Below are positions 1 to 9,689 of a stretch of DNA of 64,000 nt, piece after piece. Both the position numbers and the translations under genes were made by a program. Source of the stretch: Ovis canadensis (lineage: Eukaryota > Chordata > Mammalia > Artiodactyla > Bovidae); assembly GCF_042477335.2 (NCBI RefSeq), contig NC_091727.1, positions 140,680,501 through 140,744,500 on the forward strand. Reading direction: 5' to 3'. Position 1 is the first letter of the stretch. The number at the start of each line of letters is the position of its first letter. Below the pieces are notes generated by a model, which was not told the origin of the DNA, did no database searches, and saw only the letters and a list, made by a program, of their open reading frames with translations.

Positions 1-506
1 GGAACTACTGTGTTTTGATTTACTTTAGTTGAAATACAAAATCATGACTAAGACTTGATCTCGTTCTGTGTCTGGAACTTCCTTCATATTCCTCTGAAGT
101 TTACCTATTCCCAAATTCATAAACATGTTTTCGTTTTTACAGTCTCCTGCATTTCTCTTGAAAAGTATTTTTATTTATTTGACATATCCTCAAGTACTGG
201 ATCTTCAAAATTCACTAAAATAACACCTAGTCGATAGTCATACTTCATGTACTCCTCCTCCAACACATGAAATATTCTCAAGAGTAGAAAAGAACAACAA
301 TAACAAAGTCAATTAAGATACAGGTATTTGTAGATAGCTAGATATCCTCACAAGTGAAGGAACTCACGTATATGTTCGTTTTAAAGTTCTTTAATAATAG
401 AATAGTCTAACATGTTGATTCAGCTTTCCTTTATATACTACAATGAGAAAGCAGAGCAGGGAGAGACTATGCCCAAGAACATTAAAGAAAATTACTCAGA
501 AGTTGC
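1..506. other. Unassigned AT-rich DNA
   Basis: No coding exon, RNA gene or recognisable recent repeat is visible. The short open frames here lack family resemblance. Confidence 0.4.
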
Positions 507-790
507 TGTTATGGGTTGAATTAGGTCTCCCTCCCCCAAAATTCATGTGTTAAAGGCTTCAGCCTCAAGACCTCAGAACATGATCTTATTTGGAAGTAGG
601 GTAATTATAATCGGAATTAGTTAAGATGAGGTCACATTAGCGTGGGCCCTAATCCAGTATGATCAGTGTCCTTACTGAAGAGGGAAATTTGCTCAGAGAC
701 AGAGACACGCAAAGGGAAGACGATGTGAAGACGCACAGGAGAAAGCAGTCATTGAGCAGCCAAAAGAGGCCTGCCACAGCCTCATCACAG
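507..790 (+). mobile_element. MLT1-like MaLR LTR, 3' part missing
   Basis: Starts TGTTATGGGTTGAATTAGG and follows the order of an MLT1 LTR as I know it: the run of C then AAAATTCATGTGTT, the block around GATCTTATTTGGAAGTAGGG, a block AGTTAAGATGAGGTCA, GGGCCCTAATCCA, then AAGAGGGAAATTTG and a purine-rich stretch. The usual 3' third is absent or too diverged to see. Old, placental-wide family; no coding content. Confidence 0.7.
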
Positions 791-1538
791 ATGGTTTTCA
801 TACAAACGTGTGATCTTTTTATGATTTACCTCACTTACTCTTTCTACCTGTCATTTCCTAGAGTACTTTGCAGAATCCTAAACTATTTTAACTCCAAAAC
901 GGTTAGTTATATATCAGTACAAAATCAGAGGCTCACCAATCCGAAAGCTGGGAATGAAATAGGTATCCGTCTGCGACGGCATTATAGTGATTTGGGGCCA
1001 GACCCGGCGGTAAGGCAGTGACAGAAGATGTGTGCCACTGTCGCTTTGCATGGAAAAGCAGGAAGGTGCAGGAAGAGGCAGTAATGCCTTAAGAGGAGCA
1101 TAACAGAAAGGGAAAGGATAATAAAGCTGAACCTACAGAAATCGCTTCTAATTTGCTTTTCATTATATCTAAAAACCCTAGAGTGCCATCTGACCTTTCT
1201 ACCAGGAGAAGCAGTAAATAATTTGTATGAATATTTGTATTTCATGCGTGTTTTGTACCCCAAATATGGAACTCAGCCTATTTGAGAATGAGCACTCCTA
1301 ACTGCAACATCAGTGAATTCAGAATCAACTGGACTATCAACTCCTTTGGACAGAATCTATTTGTTTCAAAGTCATGTTATTTGCCCTTGTAAGAAGCAAG
1401 ATAAACAGAGCAGTTTCAAAGAAAGTTGTGAGATAGTTGGGCTTTAACAATTTGACTTTGACAAGTTCGAGAAGTAAAAACGGGCGGTGGGGGTGGGGGC
1501 AGGGATGTTTATCCTATTTTAAAAAACAGAATCAATAA

Positions 1539-1650
1539 CTAATTTATTCAACAAGCACTTATTGAATACCTTCCATGTGTCATTTGGTGATGGGCTACAT
1601 ACTAGACGTGCTAAAAATGAGAAGCAGGCAGGATACATTCCAATCCACGA
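1539..1650 (+). repeat. Old MIR/L2-type repeat fragment
   Basis: The stretch beginning ATTCAACAAGCACTTATTG and continuing with a 'tgtgtcatttggtgatgggct' type sequence resembles the common mammalian repeat segment that reads 'ttattgagtgcctactatgtgccaggc'. Heavily diverged; the family could be MIR or L2. Confidence 0.4.
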
Positions 1651-2002
1651 GAGGAAGAAGGTGATTCCATGACAGAATAGCAGGTGAGATTTGGGTCAAA
1701 TGTAGCCTTTAAGCATCTCTCTTATTCTACCAGGTAGGTGACTATTAATACTTACATAAACACCAGCCCTACCCGACACAGGAGGAAAGAGAAGCCCTGA
1801 AATACAGTCCTAATTTTCCTCCTATTCCTAGATAATGAAGACAATGAAAACATAATTTTAATTGAAAAGTTGATGGGAATGAGTAAATGCTTGCAGGCTT
1901 CTAAAAGTTTCTGCAGGTCTTGGCCTCTCCATATTCTTATGATAAAGCTCACAGGGGTCACTTCCTTAGTATATCCCCCAATGAGGAGCCATTAGCTTTT
2001 AC

Positions 2003-2735
2003 TGTACTTTTTTAAAATAGACTCTGTCTTTTAGAGCACTTTTAGGTTCACAGCAACATTGAGGAGAAAGTATGGGGAGTTCCCATAAACACACTAACCC
2101 CACACATGCATAGCCTTGCCTACTATCACATCCTCCACCAGGGTGGTATATTTATTACAAATGAGGGACCTACATCAACACGTCATGATCACCCAAAGAC
2201 CATTATTTATGTTAGCCTCACTCTTGGTGCCGTACACCTCCTAGTGTCAGTCACTCAATCGTGTCCAACTCTTTGTGACCCCATGGACTGTAGCGCGCCA
2301 GGCTCCTCTGTCCATTGGGTTTTCCAGGCAAGAATACTGGAGTGGGTGGCCATTCCCTTCCTCAGGGGATCTTCCTGACTCAGGGATCGAACTTGAGTCT
2401 CGTGCATTGCAGGCAGATTCTTTACCATCTGAGTCACCAGGGAAGCTATATTCAGGGAAGCTATACCAGGGAGACTACAATAGGGAAGTACGTTTTATGG
2501 GTTTTGACAAGTGCATAATAACATGGATCCCCCATTATAGTTCAAGCAGAATAGTTTCACTGCCCTAAACACTTCTCTGCTCTGCCGATTCATCCCTGCC
2601 TCCACCCTAACACCTGGCAACCACTGATCTTTTTACCATCTACATAGTTTTGCCTTTTCTAGAGTGTCACAGAGTTGGAATCAAACAGTATGTATTCTTT
2701 TTAGATTGGTTTCCTTTTTCTCAGTAATATCCCTG
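2003..2735 (-). mobile_element. Old L1 3'-end fragment (L1M type) split by a SINE
   Basis: On the plus strand the order is that of the complement of an old mammalian L1 3' end: a block with 'ttaggttcacagcaacattgag', 'tggtatatttattacaaatgag', then after the SINE at 2241-2455 'catggatcccccattatag', 'tttcactgccctaaac', 'cctggcaaccactgatctttt' and 'gttttgccttttctagagtgtc'. The SINE lies between the two halves, so the L1 is older. No open frame survives. Confidence 0.65.
2241..2455 (-). mobile_element. Bov-tA SINE, inserted in old L1
   Basis: Complement of a tRNA-Glu-like head (complement of GGCTTCCCTGGTGACTCAG near 2432-2450) joined to a Bov-A body (CCAACTCTTTGTGACCCCATGG, 'ttttccaggcaagaatactggagtggg'). 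An extra copy of 'ggaagctata' follows the head (2450-2465). Non-autonomous; the head is not a functional tRNA. Confidence 0.85.
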
Positions 2736-2789
2736 ATAGCTTAAGTGGTAATGAACCCACCTGCAATGCAAATGGTGACACCTACCAGA

Positions 2790-3600
2790 ATTATACTAAA
2801 ATTTACAAAAACTAAAAGTGTTGGCTAGGAATTGGAACAGCAGGAATTCTTATATACTGCTGATGGAAGTGAAAATTGGTACAGCCACTTTGGAAAATTG
2901 CTTCTCTATCTTGATTAAAGCTGAATATATGCTTAACTTATGACCCAGAAATTCCATACCAACATAAATACATACATAGATTCACCAGTAGCACGTACAA
3001 GAAATTTCACAGCAGCATCATATGAGAACCAGCAAGCAAATGTTTATCAACAGGAAAATGGATACATAAAGTATATTCAGTTAATTCAATGCTTCACAGC
3101 TGTGAAATCGAACAAACAATAACCACAGGCAGCAATGTGGAGGAAACTCACAAACACCATGTTGAGTGAAAGCTGTCAGCCACAAAAGACTACATACTCT
3201 TTGATTACAGTTATATAAAGTTCAAAAACACAAACCTAATCTATGATAACAAATAGTGATTAATTTTGAGTAGGAGGAGGATAATGAATGGGAAGGGGAA
3301 TGTTCTATTTGACTTGGGGAATGGTTACACAGGGTTTTTTGTTTTTTTTTTTTTTTTTTTGGTGGAGGGGTGGGGGTTGTTTGTTTGACACACCACACAT
3401 CTCATGGGATTTCAGTTCCCCGACCAGGGATTGAACTCTGGCCGTGGCATTGAAAGCCCAGAGTCCTAACCACTAGGCAACCAGGAAACTCCCACACAGA
3501 TCTCTTCATGCTGTGAAAATTCATTGAGCTGTATGCTTGGATTTGTATACTTTTTAGAATGCATATTATTATGTTTCAGTATAAACATTTATTAAAGAAT
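2790..3600 (+). mobile_element. Old L1 3'-end fragment (L1M type) split by a tRNA SINE
   Basis: Degenerate L1 ORF2 C-terminal/3' UTR sequence: 'tatactgctgatggaagtgaaaattggtacagcc', 'atgacccagaaattcc', 'tttatcaacaggaaaatgg', then 'gatagtgattaattttgag...ggaatg'. Interrupted at about 3330-3492 by a minus-strand tRNA-derived SINE. No frame is intact. Confidence 0.6.
3330..3492 (-). mobile_element. CHR-type tRNA-derived SINE
   Basis: Poly-T (A tail complement) at 3335-3360, then the complement of a tRNA-like SINE with 'tcagttccccgaccagggattgaac' and 'agtcctaaccactaggcaaccaggaaactccc'. Cetartiodactyl SINE class that carries a plain A-rich tail rather than a BovB-derived tail. Inserted in the older L1. 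Confidence 0.7.
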
Positions 3601-4217
3601 ATAGAACCTCAGTTGGCCCTATTGAGATCTAGAAAAGCTATATGGTTATCTATGACAGGAAGCCTACATGTTTTTCCAACCTTCACTTATTGGGAATTAG
3701 TAGACTACACAATGGGTTAGTCTCACGAGCTAAGGATAGCATTTTTATCGATAAGGTGGGATTGGGACTTTGGTGTGTCTGATTCAAAAGCCTATGCTCA
3801 CAGCCGCTATCCCCTACTACCTTCTATTTATATAGTCTCTTCCAGACCCATTTATGCTAAACATCTGTGGTTCTGTGTATTTTCTTTTCCCATTTTATGA
3901 CACAGAGGGATAGCGAAATGCTAAGTGTATCCTCAATTATGTTTCACGACACCAAAATAAAGTTGAAGACATTTGTTTGCTCTAAACAAGGCCAAATGAA
4001 TATCATACGTATGTATGTATTCTTTTTGGTGTGTTGTGGTCATAAGCCTTAGGAATATGTACGTGGTATGTCATTATATCTTTTGAATAATTTTTCACTT
4101 GTTTCAAAATGCATCTCATATTTTGCTTAGCATTTGACAACAGTCAGCACTGAGCAGACAATCTCACTGAATTTTCTGGGTTGGACATTTAAGGGTTTTG
4201 TTCCCCCTCTCAGGGTA
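3601..4217. other. Unassigned DNA
   Basis: No gene or clear repeat seen. Confidence 0.35.
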
Positions 4218-4300
4218 TATTGGGTGGCCAAAAAGTTCTTCCAGGTTTTCTGTTAAGATGTAATGGAGAAACCTCAGATGAATTTCTCTGTCAACCCAAC
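4218..4300 (+). mobile_element. Mariner-derived MITE, about 79 bp
   Basis: Left terminal inverted repeat TTGGGTGGCCAAAAAGTTC (from 4220) pairs imperfectly with the right end complement TTGGGTTGACAGAGAAATTC (ending 4298). A TA precedes the left end (4218-4219). Length about 79 bp matches short mariner derivatives that are little more than two TIRs. No transposase. Confidence 0.75.
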
Positions 4301-4733
4301 ACTAATTCCAAATCTCTCAGGGTCTGCAAGCAGGTTAATTTTTTCCAATGTGCATTGACTTGTATGGAGATAGTAAATTGTATCTGTCACTGTTCATCTG
4401 TTGTCCAGTGATAGCATTTGTTTAGTTCCCCAGGAGTGTGTTTTAATTCCCACCCCCGCCATCTTGACTAACTCTAATATTCATCCTTCTCTGGTTCTTA
4501 ATAAATTAGTGAAACTGCAACCCCACCAGTCATTTATAGGACTGTAGCACCTAGCTACTAACCATTCATACACACTGAGATTCGGTCATTCATTTTTCCT
4601 CCTAGCTTTCCACCTCTTAAACATTTAATATTCCATAGCTGAAGTATATGCTCACCCTCTAGTTAAAAGCTTACTATGTAAGCACGGAAAGATGTGGGAA
4701 TGGTACTGTTTTCATAGAAGTGCTTTCCTCCCG

Positions 4734-4775
<42 letters not shown>

Positions 4776-4791
4776 TGGTGCTGCTGCTGCT
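4734..4791. repeat. (CTG)n microsatellite
   Basis: About nineteen CTG triplets with two interruptions (GTTGCTGGTG), forming the tail of the Bov-A2 element. Confidence 0.95.
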
Positions 4792-5033
4792 AAGTCACTT
4801 CAGTCGTGTCCGACTCTGTGCGACCCCATAGACGGCAGCCCACCAGGCTCCCCCGTCCCTGGGATTCTCCAGGCAAGAACACTGGAGGGGGTTGCCATGT
4901 CCTTCTCCAATGCATGAAAGTGAAAAGTCAAAGTGAAATCGCTAAGTCGTGTTGGAGCCCACCAGGCTCCTCCGTCCATGGGATTTTCCAGGTGAGAGTA
5001 CTGGAGTGAGGTGCCATTGCCTTCTCCGTTCCA
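4734..5033 (-). mobile_element. Bov-A2 SINE with (CTG)n tail
   Basis: Dimer of Bov-A units in complement: first unit with 'cagtcgtgtccgactctgtgcgacc' and 'gattctccaggcaagaacactgg', linker 'tgcatgaaagtgaaaagtcaaagtgaa', second unit with 'ccatgggattttccaggtgagagtactgg'. It ends (plus-strand left end) in a (CTG)n/(AGC)n microsatellite at about 4734-4791, typical of Bov-A2. The poly-alanine reading through this microsatellite is an artefact. Confidence 0.9.
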
Positions 5034-5554
5034 CCTAGACGTTAACTCTTTAGATTTCCTATTGAATATCATAGATGATTCTTCTCTACTTTTGCATTAA
5101 AGATAGCTTGTCCAGTATTCTAGCTTTGTTCATGTATTCACTATTATTGCTTTAACTGGTTAAATGCAGTTGATATCGTTGAACACGTATATTCCTAAGA
5201 CAATTTATGGTTTAAATGTTCAACTCATTTTTAATATAGCAATAGTTTCAAAAACATCAAAATTTAATATGCACCTCTTTATTTGTGATGTAATTATCGA
5301 TTTTCTTCATTTAATGTTTTAGAGACTATACTACAGAACTCCTAAAAGGGCAAAAGCAAGTAAAGCATTAGTTCCAAAAATAAGGCTTGCAAAATCAATA
5401 ATTAACATGACAAGGCTGTTAAATGTTTGACATCCTTAACAATGGAATGCGTAGAGCTAGCCCAGAAGACCATTAAGTAAATATGATCTATATTATGGAC
5501 AAGAGTAGATCCTCATTCCCTTAGGTAGATGCAATAAACTAAGAAATCTTACTC

Positions 5555-5705
5555 TTTTAAAAAAATTACTGGAGTCTAGTGGATTCACAATGTTGTGTTA
5601 ATTTCTGCTGCACAGCAAAGTGATTCCTTTATGGTTTGTCACAGGATATTAAATATAGTTCACTGTGCTATACATTAAGACCTTGTTGTCTATCAAATCT
5701 TTATT
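5555..5705 (-). mobile_element. L1 3' UTR fragment
   Basis: Complement of a cetartiodactyl L1 3' end: 'cacaatgttgtgttaatttctgctgcacagcaaagtgattcc' followed by 'gttcactgtgctatacattaagaccttgttgt'. Short and non-coding. Confidence 0.6.
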
Positions 5706-5988
5706 CTAGAGTTTAGGAACTAATTTTAGAGCAACTAACAACTCGCTAACAACTTTGAACTTGTTCAGAGTTAAAAACACTGACAGCCACATGTTCTCTC
5801 AGCACCTTTCAATAACCTGCCTGTTTCAACCCTTGGTAGCTTCAGATCAGATTATTAGCTTTTACCTTTCTGTTTTACTTTTAGCAAGGTAACTGGAAAG
5901 GTGACATGATAGCAAGGTATACAATTCAGGTGTATTAATATTCCTGCATTGACTCTAGGAGTCATAGTCCGACTTGTTTTTCTCATAG

Positions 5989-6184
5989 ACATTTGGTTAT
6001 AAATCCAAATGAATGTCTTTTAATCAGTCCTGGAAGAGAAATATCTCGTCACAACCTGTTAAAAGATATTTGTGAAAAATGTAATGAAATGTTTAAGGAA
6101 GAAGGAAGAGACATACAATACCAAGATTCTCATGAAAATGTATCTAGTCTATTGATGAACTCAAATTCCAAGTCTGAGTGTTGA
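5989..6184 (+). other. Candidate orphan terminal coding exon (low confidence)
   Basis: A pyrimidine-rich tract ending in AG (CTTGTTTTTCTCATAG, to 5988) precedes a 64-codon open frame that ends in TGA at 6182-6184. The peptide is hydrophilic, with two close cysteines (DICEKCNEMF) and an acidic/polar C-terminus ending NSKSEC. It does not read like any repeat in the window. I do not recognise the protein. No other exon, donor site or polyadenylation signal was tied to it, and the only initiator-like codon is TTG, so it cannot stand alone as a gene. It could be the last exon of a gene lying upstream, part of a decayed pseudogene, or chance. Confidence 0.2.
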
Positions 6185-6370
6185 AACAAAATTTCCATGG
6201 CATTTTAGCTAATCTGCAATGAAAGGAAGTCGCTCAGGACTGTCTGACTCTTGTGAACGCATGGACTGTAGAGTCCATGGATTCTCCAGGCCAGAATGCT
6301 GGAGTGGGTAGTCGTTCCCTTCTCCAGGGGATCTACAGTCCGTGGAATTCTGCAGGCCAGAGTCCTAAAG

Positions 6371-7602
6371 TGCCGGGAGCCAGTGTGAGGAATCCCGCCC
6401 GTGACAAGGTCATGAGGAAGGAAGCTGACATACGCAAGGCGTGCTCAGACTTCAGGGACCCCTCTGGAAATTCCTAAGCATGTACCCCAACAAAAATCTG
6501 CCGGCTTTTGTGCTCTGCTTTTCCACTCTTCTGACATTTTCTGGAAAAAGTCAATTCAGGGCTTTAGTCTTCTGCATTTGAAAGAGTGTTTCAATCCAAA
6601 AAACCCTCTGTGTGATTGTTTGAGGCCTCCTGACCGCAGGAGGCACAGGAAGCTTAAAACATCCTAGGAATGTAGGGGCTTCCGAGGAGTCAAAATCTTT
6701 AGAATAGGACTGATTAAAGGTTTCATTTGTTGAGTCAATGCTTGCTACCAAATTTTCACATCCTTTATTTGTAGATATAGTTGGTATAGAGAAAAACAAG
6801 TAGTAGACCTTGTATTAGCAACATTAGATCTTTGAGTTAAGTACCTTCTTTGTTATATCCCACTGCACCTTTGTTCTATAGAGATGTAACTTTAATGCTT
6901 TAAGGAGATGTAGATTAAAGAAAAACACTTCAGGGGAAACAAAATTAACATTCATTAAGGAAGAGAGCCAAAAAGTGTTAACAAGCCTCTTGGCCAGAAG
7001 ATAATGTAAATCACCTGAGACCTTTTGTATACAAAATGATATACGGAAACAATCTGGGTTGCGAACGCTACATAATTTTGTTACCCATTGATCTCCGTGT
7101 TTTATCAAAAGTATAAAAGGCCTTCTGAACAATAAAGGATGGGGCCAGCTTCTTGGACCCGTTTCTCGAACTAGTCTCTGGCCTGGTTTCTTGGGACTCT
7201 GGCTCCCCCCATGTCTTTCTCTCTCTTTCTTCTTCTCTCCCTTTCCTTCTCTCTGCTCTTTACTTTAACTTCCGGCTGAATCTCCACCTGGGGCGCGGAG
7301 GCTCGCCAGGTCTACTTACTTGCCCTGGCTGTTAAGACCCGCACGAAAGGGAGCTTAAGGCGAGGCACCCTTAGATATTCAAGTGGGCGCCGGTGGCCCA
7401 ACGTAGATGGTGCAAATTCCTTGTCTGGAATTTTATTGGCCTTCCGCATAAACCAAGCTATTCAGCCCTCTTCCTCCACTTAATCTTCTTACTACACTAT
7501 AGTTTCTTAATCTAATCTTACATTAATAAATAAACAAGTCTTTCCACGCCGACGCCGTCCACCCTTCGAATTCCCTGGATCCACCGGGGCTGGACCCCAG
7601 CA
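6371..7602 (+). mobile_element. Class II (ERVK-like) endogenous retrovirus solo LTR
   Basis: Begins TGCCGGGAGCC and ends CCCCAGCA (TG...CA). The flanks are CTAAAG (6365-6370) and CTAGAG (7603-7608), a 6-bp target duplication with one mismatch, as expected of class II elements. A TATAAAA box lies at 7112-7118 and AATAAA at 7131-7136, followed by a CT-rich stretch. The SINE sequence resumes directly on the far side, so no internal viral region is present; this is a recombined solo LTR of 1232 bp. Confidence 0.85.
7112..7136 (+). promoter_or_regulatory. LTR TATA box and polyadenylation signal
   Basis: TATAAAA at 7112-7118 and AATAAA at 7131-7136 mark the U3/R zone of the solo LTR. Whether it is active now cannot be judged. 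Confidence 0.6.
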
Positions 7603-8222
7603 CTAGAGTGCATAGCCTTTCCATTCTCCAGGGGATCTTCCCAACCAGGGATCAAACTGAGATCTCCCACTTTGCAGCCTGATTCTTTACCAGCTGAGCC
7701 ACAAAGGAAGCCCAAGAATAGAGAAGCGGGTATCCAATCCCTTCTCCCACACTTTGCGACCACATGGACGATACAGTCCATGGACGATACATTCCATGGA
7801 CTTGTCCAGGCCAGAATACTGGAGTGGGTAGCCATTCCTTCTCCAGGCATCTTCCCAACCCAGATATCCAACCCAGATCTCCCACATTGCAAGCCAGTTC
7901 TTTACCAGCTGAGCCACAAGGGAAGCCCAAGAATACTGGAGTGGGTCGTCTGTCCCTTCTCCCAATCTGTGCGACCACATAGGCCAGAGTACAGGAGTGG
8001 GTAGCCTTTCCCTTCTCCAGAGATTCTTCCCAACCCCAGGATCGAACCCAAATCTCCCACACTTCAGACAGTTCTTTAGCTGCTGAGCCACAAGGGAAGC
8101 CCAAGAATACTGGAGTGGGTAGCCTATCCCTCTCCAGCGGATTTTTTCCCCACCCAGCAATCGAACCAGGCTCTCCTGCATTGCAGCCAGATTCTTCACC
8201 AGTGGAGCTCTCAGGAAAACCC

Positions 8223-8905
8223 CTTACATGAATAGCTTTTTTTGCTCTACACCAAAAACAAAATGCTCTCATTTCCAAATCCCTGAAAAACTCTTTGTGG
8301 TGACATCAAATAAATAAGAGTCGTTTTAGTTTCTTTTACAGAAAAGAAAGTCAAATTTATTTAATTAAAAACTAGAATTAAAAATTAGCAAATGCATAAA
8401 CACACACTCAAAAATACACACAAGAGCACTATGTATTGACTCACAGAGGGGAAATGCAGTGGTCCAAGACCACTCAATATGGCTTGTCAGTTATAGGAGA
8501 AGAAATCCAAGCATGTGCGTGTGCGTGCACACACACACACACACACACACCCCAGATCAGGCACACAAAAAAGAACCCAGTATTTTTCAACAGTACATTC
8601 AATCTACCATAAACAAAACTTCAGAATTAGTTTTCAAAGGTTCCCATTTTAATTCCAAAGATGCCCATCTCGGGTATAAATATACCTATATTTTCTAGTG
8701 GTTTACTGTTGGCTTATTTTAAATCTATTAGTGTTATTACATGCAACTATTTCCTATATTTAACACCCTTTCATCTTCTGTAGCTTAATGTCTCTAGCTT
8801 CAACCTACCCAAAGTTTCTGGTTGGTAGGAAGACAGGTGCCTTATTCTCTGTGAAACTGAATGTATTGGTTTTAAACACTCGTCAGAAAATGTTTCATCA
8901 CCATT
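8223..8905. other. 3' flank of the SIAH1-like retrogene
   Basis: No recognisable gene. It includes a short CA repeat at 8529-8550. A poly-A-tail remnant of the retrogene is not evident; TTTATT (complement of AATAAA) near 8357 is one possible polyadenylation signal for the minus strand. Confidence 0.35.
8529..8550. repeat. (CA)n microsatellite
   Basis: Uninterrupted CA dinucleotides following a GTGCGTGTGCGTG stretch. Confidence 0.95.
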
Positions 8906-9685
8906 TCAAGTCATGGAAATAGTTACATTGATGCTTAAATCGCCATTTTCTGCGAAAAGTTCCGCAACTCTGGGGTGGAAGACTAGGCAGTCACAGTTCA
9001 GAAACGCTGTTTCAATTCGCTCATGAATAGATAGAGGCGTGGCTTCCCACATCAATCGCCGCCTGGTACCATTTAGCTCAAGTCGATAAGTAAAATGTTC
9101 AGCTTGCTCGCGTGTTCCTATCAGCTGGACAGCGGCAAAGAATTTCCGGTAACCGGCATGGATTTCCAGTTTCTCCAAAATTAGTAAGAACTGAGACCCA
9201 AAACAGGACTGTACCATCACCCAGTCAAGGGTACCAGCCAGATTAACGTTGACTGCAAGGAAAACGACAACTTCTCCCTCTAGGGTTATAACGGAGTTGT
9301 TATAGTGCTGCATCACATGTGGTACAACGGCATCCATGGCGCCTTGCCACCCACAGGAAGCGCCAGGGCAAGGGCAACGACAGGGCCTAAACTCACAGTG
9401 TTCTTCGTGGTCTACTTTTTCCGTGGGGGGCATGGTTGCTCCGCATCCAGAAGAGGTGTATCTACACGGGAAGAGTACTAAATCGGCCACTCTCTCCATG
9501 GCCAAGTTGCGAACGGCTGTCAGCGGGCCCCGGCAAGTTGGACAGTGGGTGAGCCTTGAGCGACATTCACTACAAACGAGGTGGCCGCTCTGGCACTGTG
9601 TAATTGGAGGCAAGACATGGTTAAAGCACACCGGACACTCAAAGAGACTCGCCAAGTCACTGTTGGACACAGTGTTGTCAGTCAT
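8906..9685 (-). CDS. SIAH1-like RING E3 ubiquitin ligase, intronless retrogene
   Basis: Uninterrupted 259-codon frame closely resembling SIAH1, an E3 ligase that uses its RING to recruit E2 enzymes and a C-terminal TRAF-like domain to bind substrates for proteasomal destruction. The RING spans about residues 17-52 with all ligands present: C17PVC20, C31, H35, C38, C41, C48PTC51. First SIAH zinc finger: C74, C81, H93, C97. Second: C104, C111, H123, then His at 127. The substrate-binding domain runs from about 135 to 259, including WVMVQSCFG, VQLIGTREQAE, YRLELNG and the ending INVTISM. Parent SIAH1 has about 282 residues; this start Met aligns with an internal Leu of the parent, so the N-terminal tail is missing, and one residue is inserted in the second finger. 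The family's coding exon is present with no introns or stops. Amino-acid divergence is spread over the protein, yet the frame and metal ligands are kept, which suggests function. The ATG has A at -3. A CpG-rich block lies just upstream. It could still be a young pseudogene. Confidence 0.85.
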   Translation of the reverse strand: MTDNTVSNSDLASLFECPVCFNHVLPPITQCQSGHLVCSECRSRLTHCPTCRGPLTAVRNLAMERVADLVLFPCRYTSSGCGATMPPTEKVDHEEHCEFRPCRCPCPGASCGWQGAMDAVVPHVMQHYNNSVITLEGEVVVFLAVNVNLAGTLDWVMVQSCFGSQFLLILEKLEIHAGYRKFFAAVQLIGTREQAEHFTYRLELNGTRRRLMWEATPLSIHERIETAFLNCDCLVFHPRVAELFAENGDLSINVTISMT

Positions 9686-9689
9686 TTCT

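Larger units (their letters stand above)
6225..8222 (-). repeat. Tandem Bov-tA SINE cluster, split by an LTR
   Basis: Complement-oriented Bov-tA units follow one another without spacers. SINE heads (complement of GGGCTTCCCTTGTGGCTCAG) end at about 7713, 7929, 8102 and 8222, so the units are about 6225-6364 plus 7609-7713, 7714-7929, 7930-8102 and 8103-8222. Each new unit starts directly with 'aagaatactggagtgggt', i.e. a 3'-shortened Bov-A body. The first unit is broken by the LTR at 6371-7602. A 208-residue open frame running through the cluster is repeat translation, not a gene. Confidence 0.8.

Noticed and set aside
4720-4917. Poly-alanine peptide
   Set aside because: Read through the (CTG)n tail of a Bov-A2 SINE.
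7714-8222. Regular repeats with similar spacing, considered as a CRISPR-like or satellite array
   Set aside because: Units are variably truncated SINEs in a vertebrate genome; unit lengths are unequal.
7652-8278. A 208-codon minus-strand frame, with overlapping frames of 170 and 124 codons
   Set aside because: It is translation of the tandem Bov-tA cluster; repeated phrases such as VFLGFPCGSAGKE come from successive SINE units.
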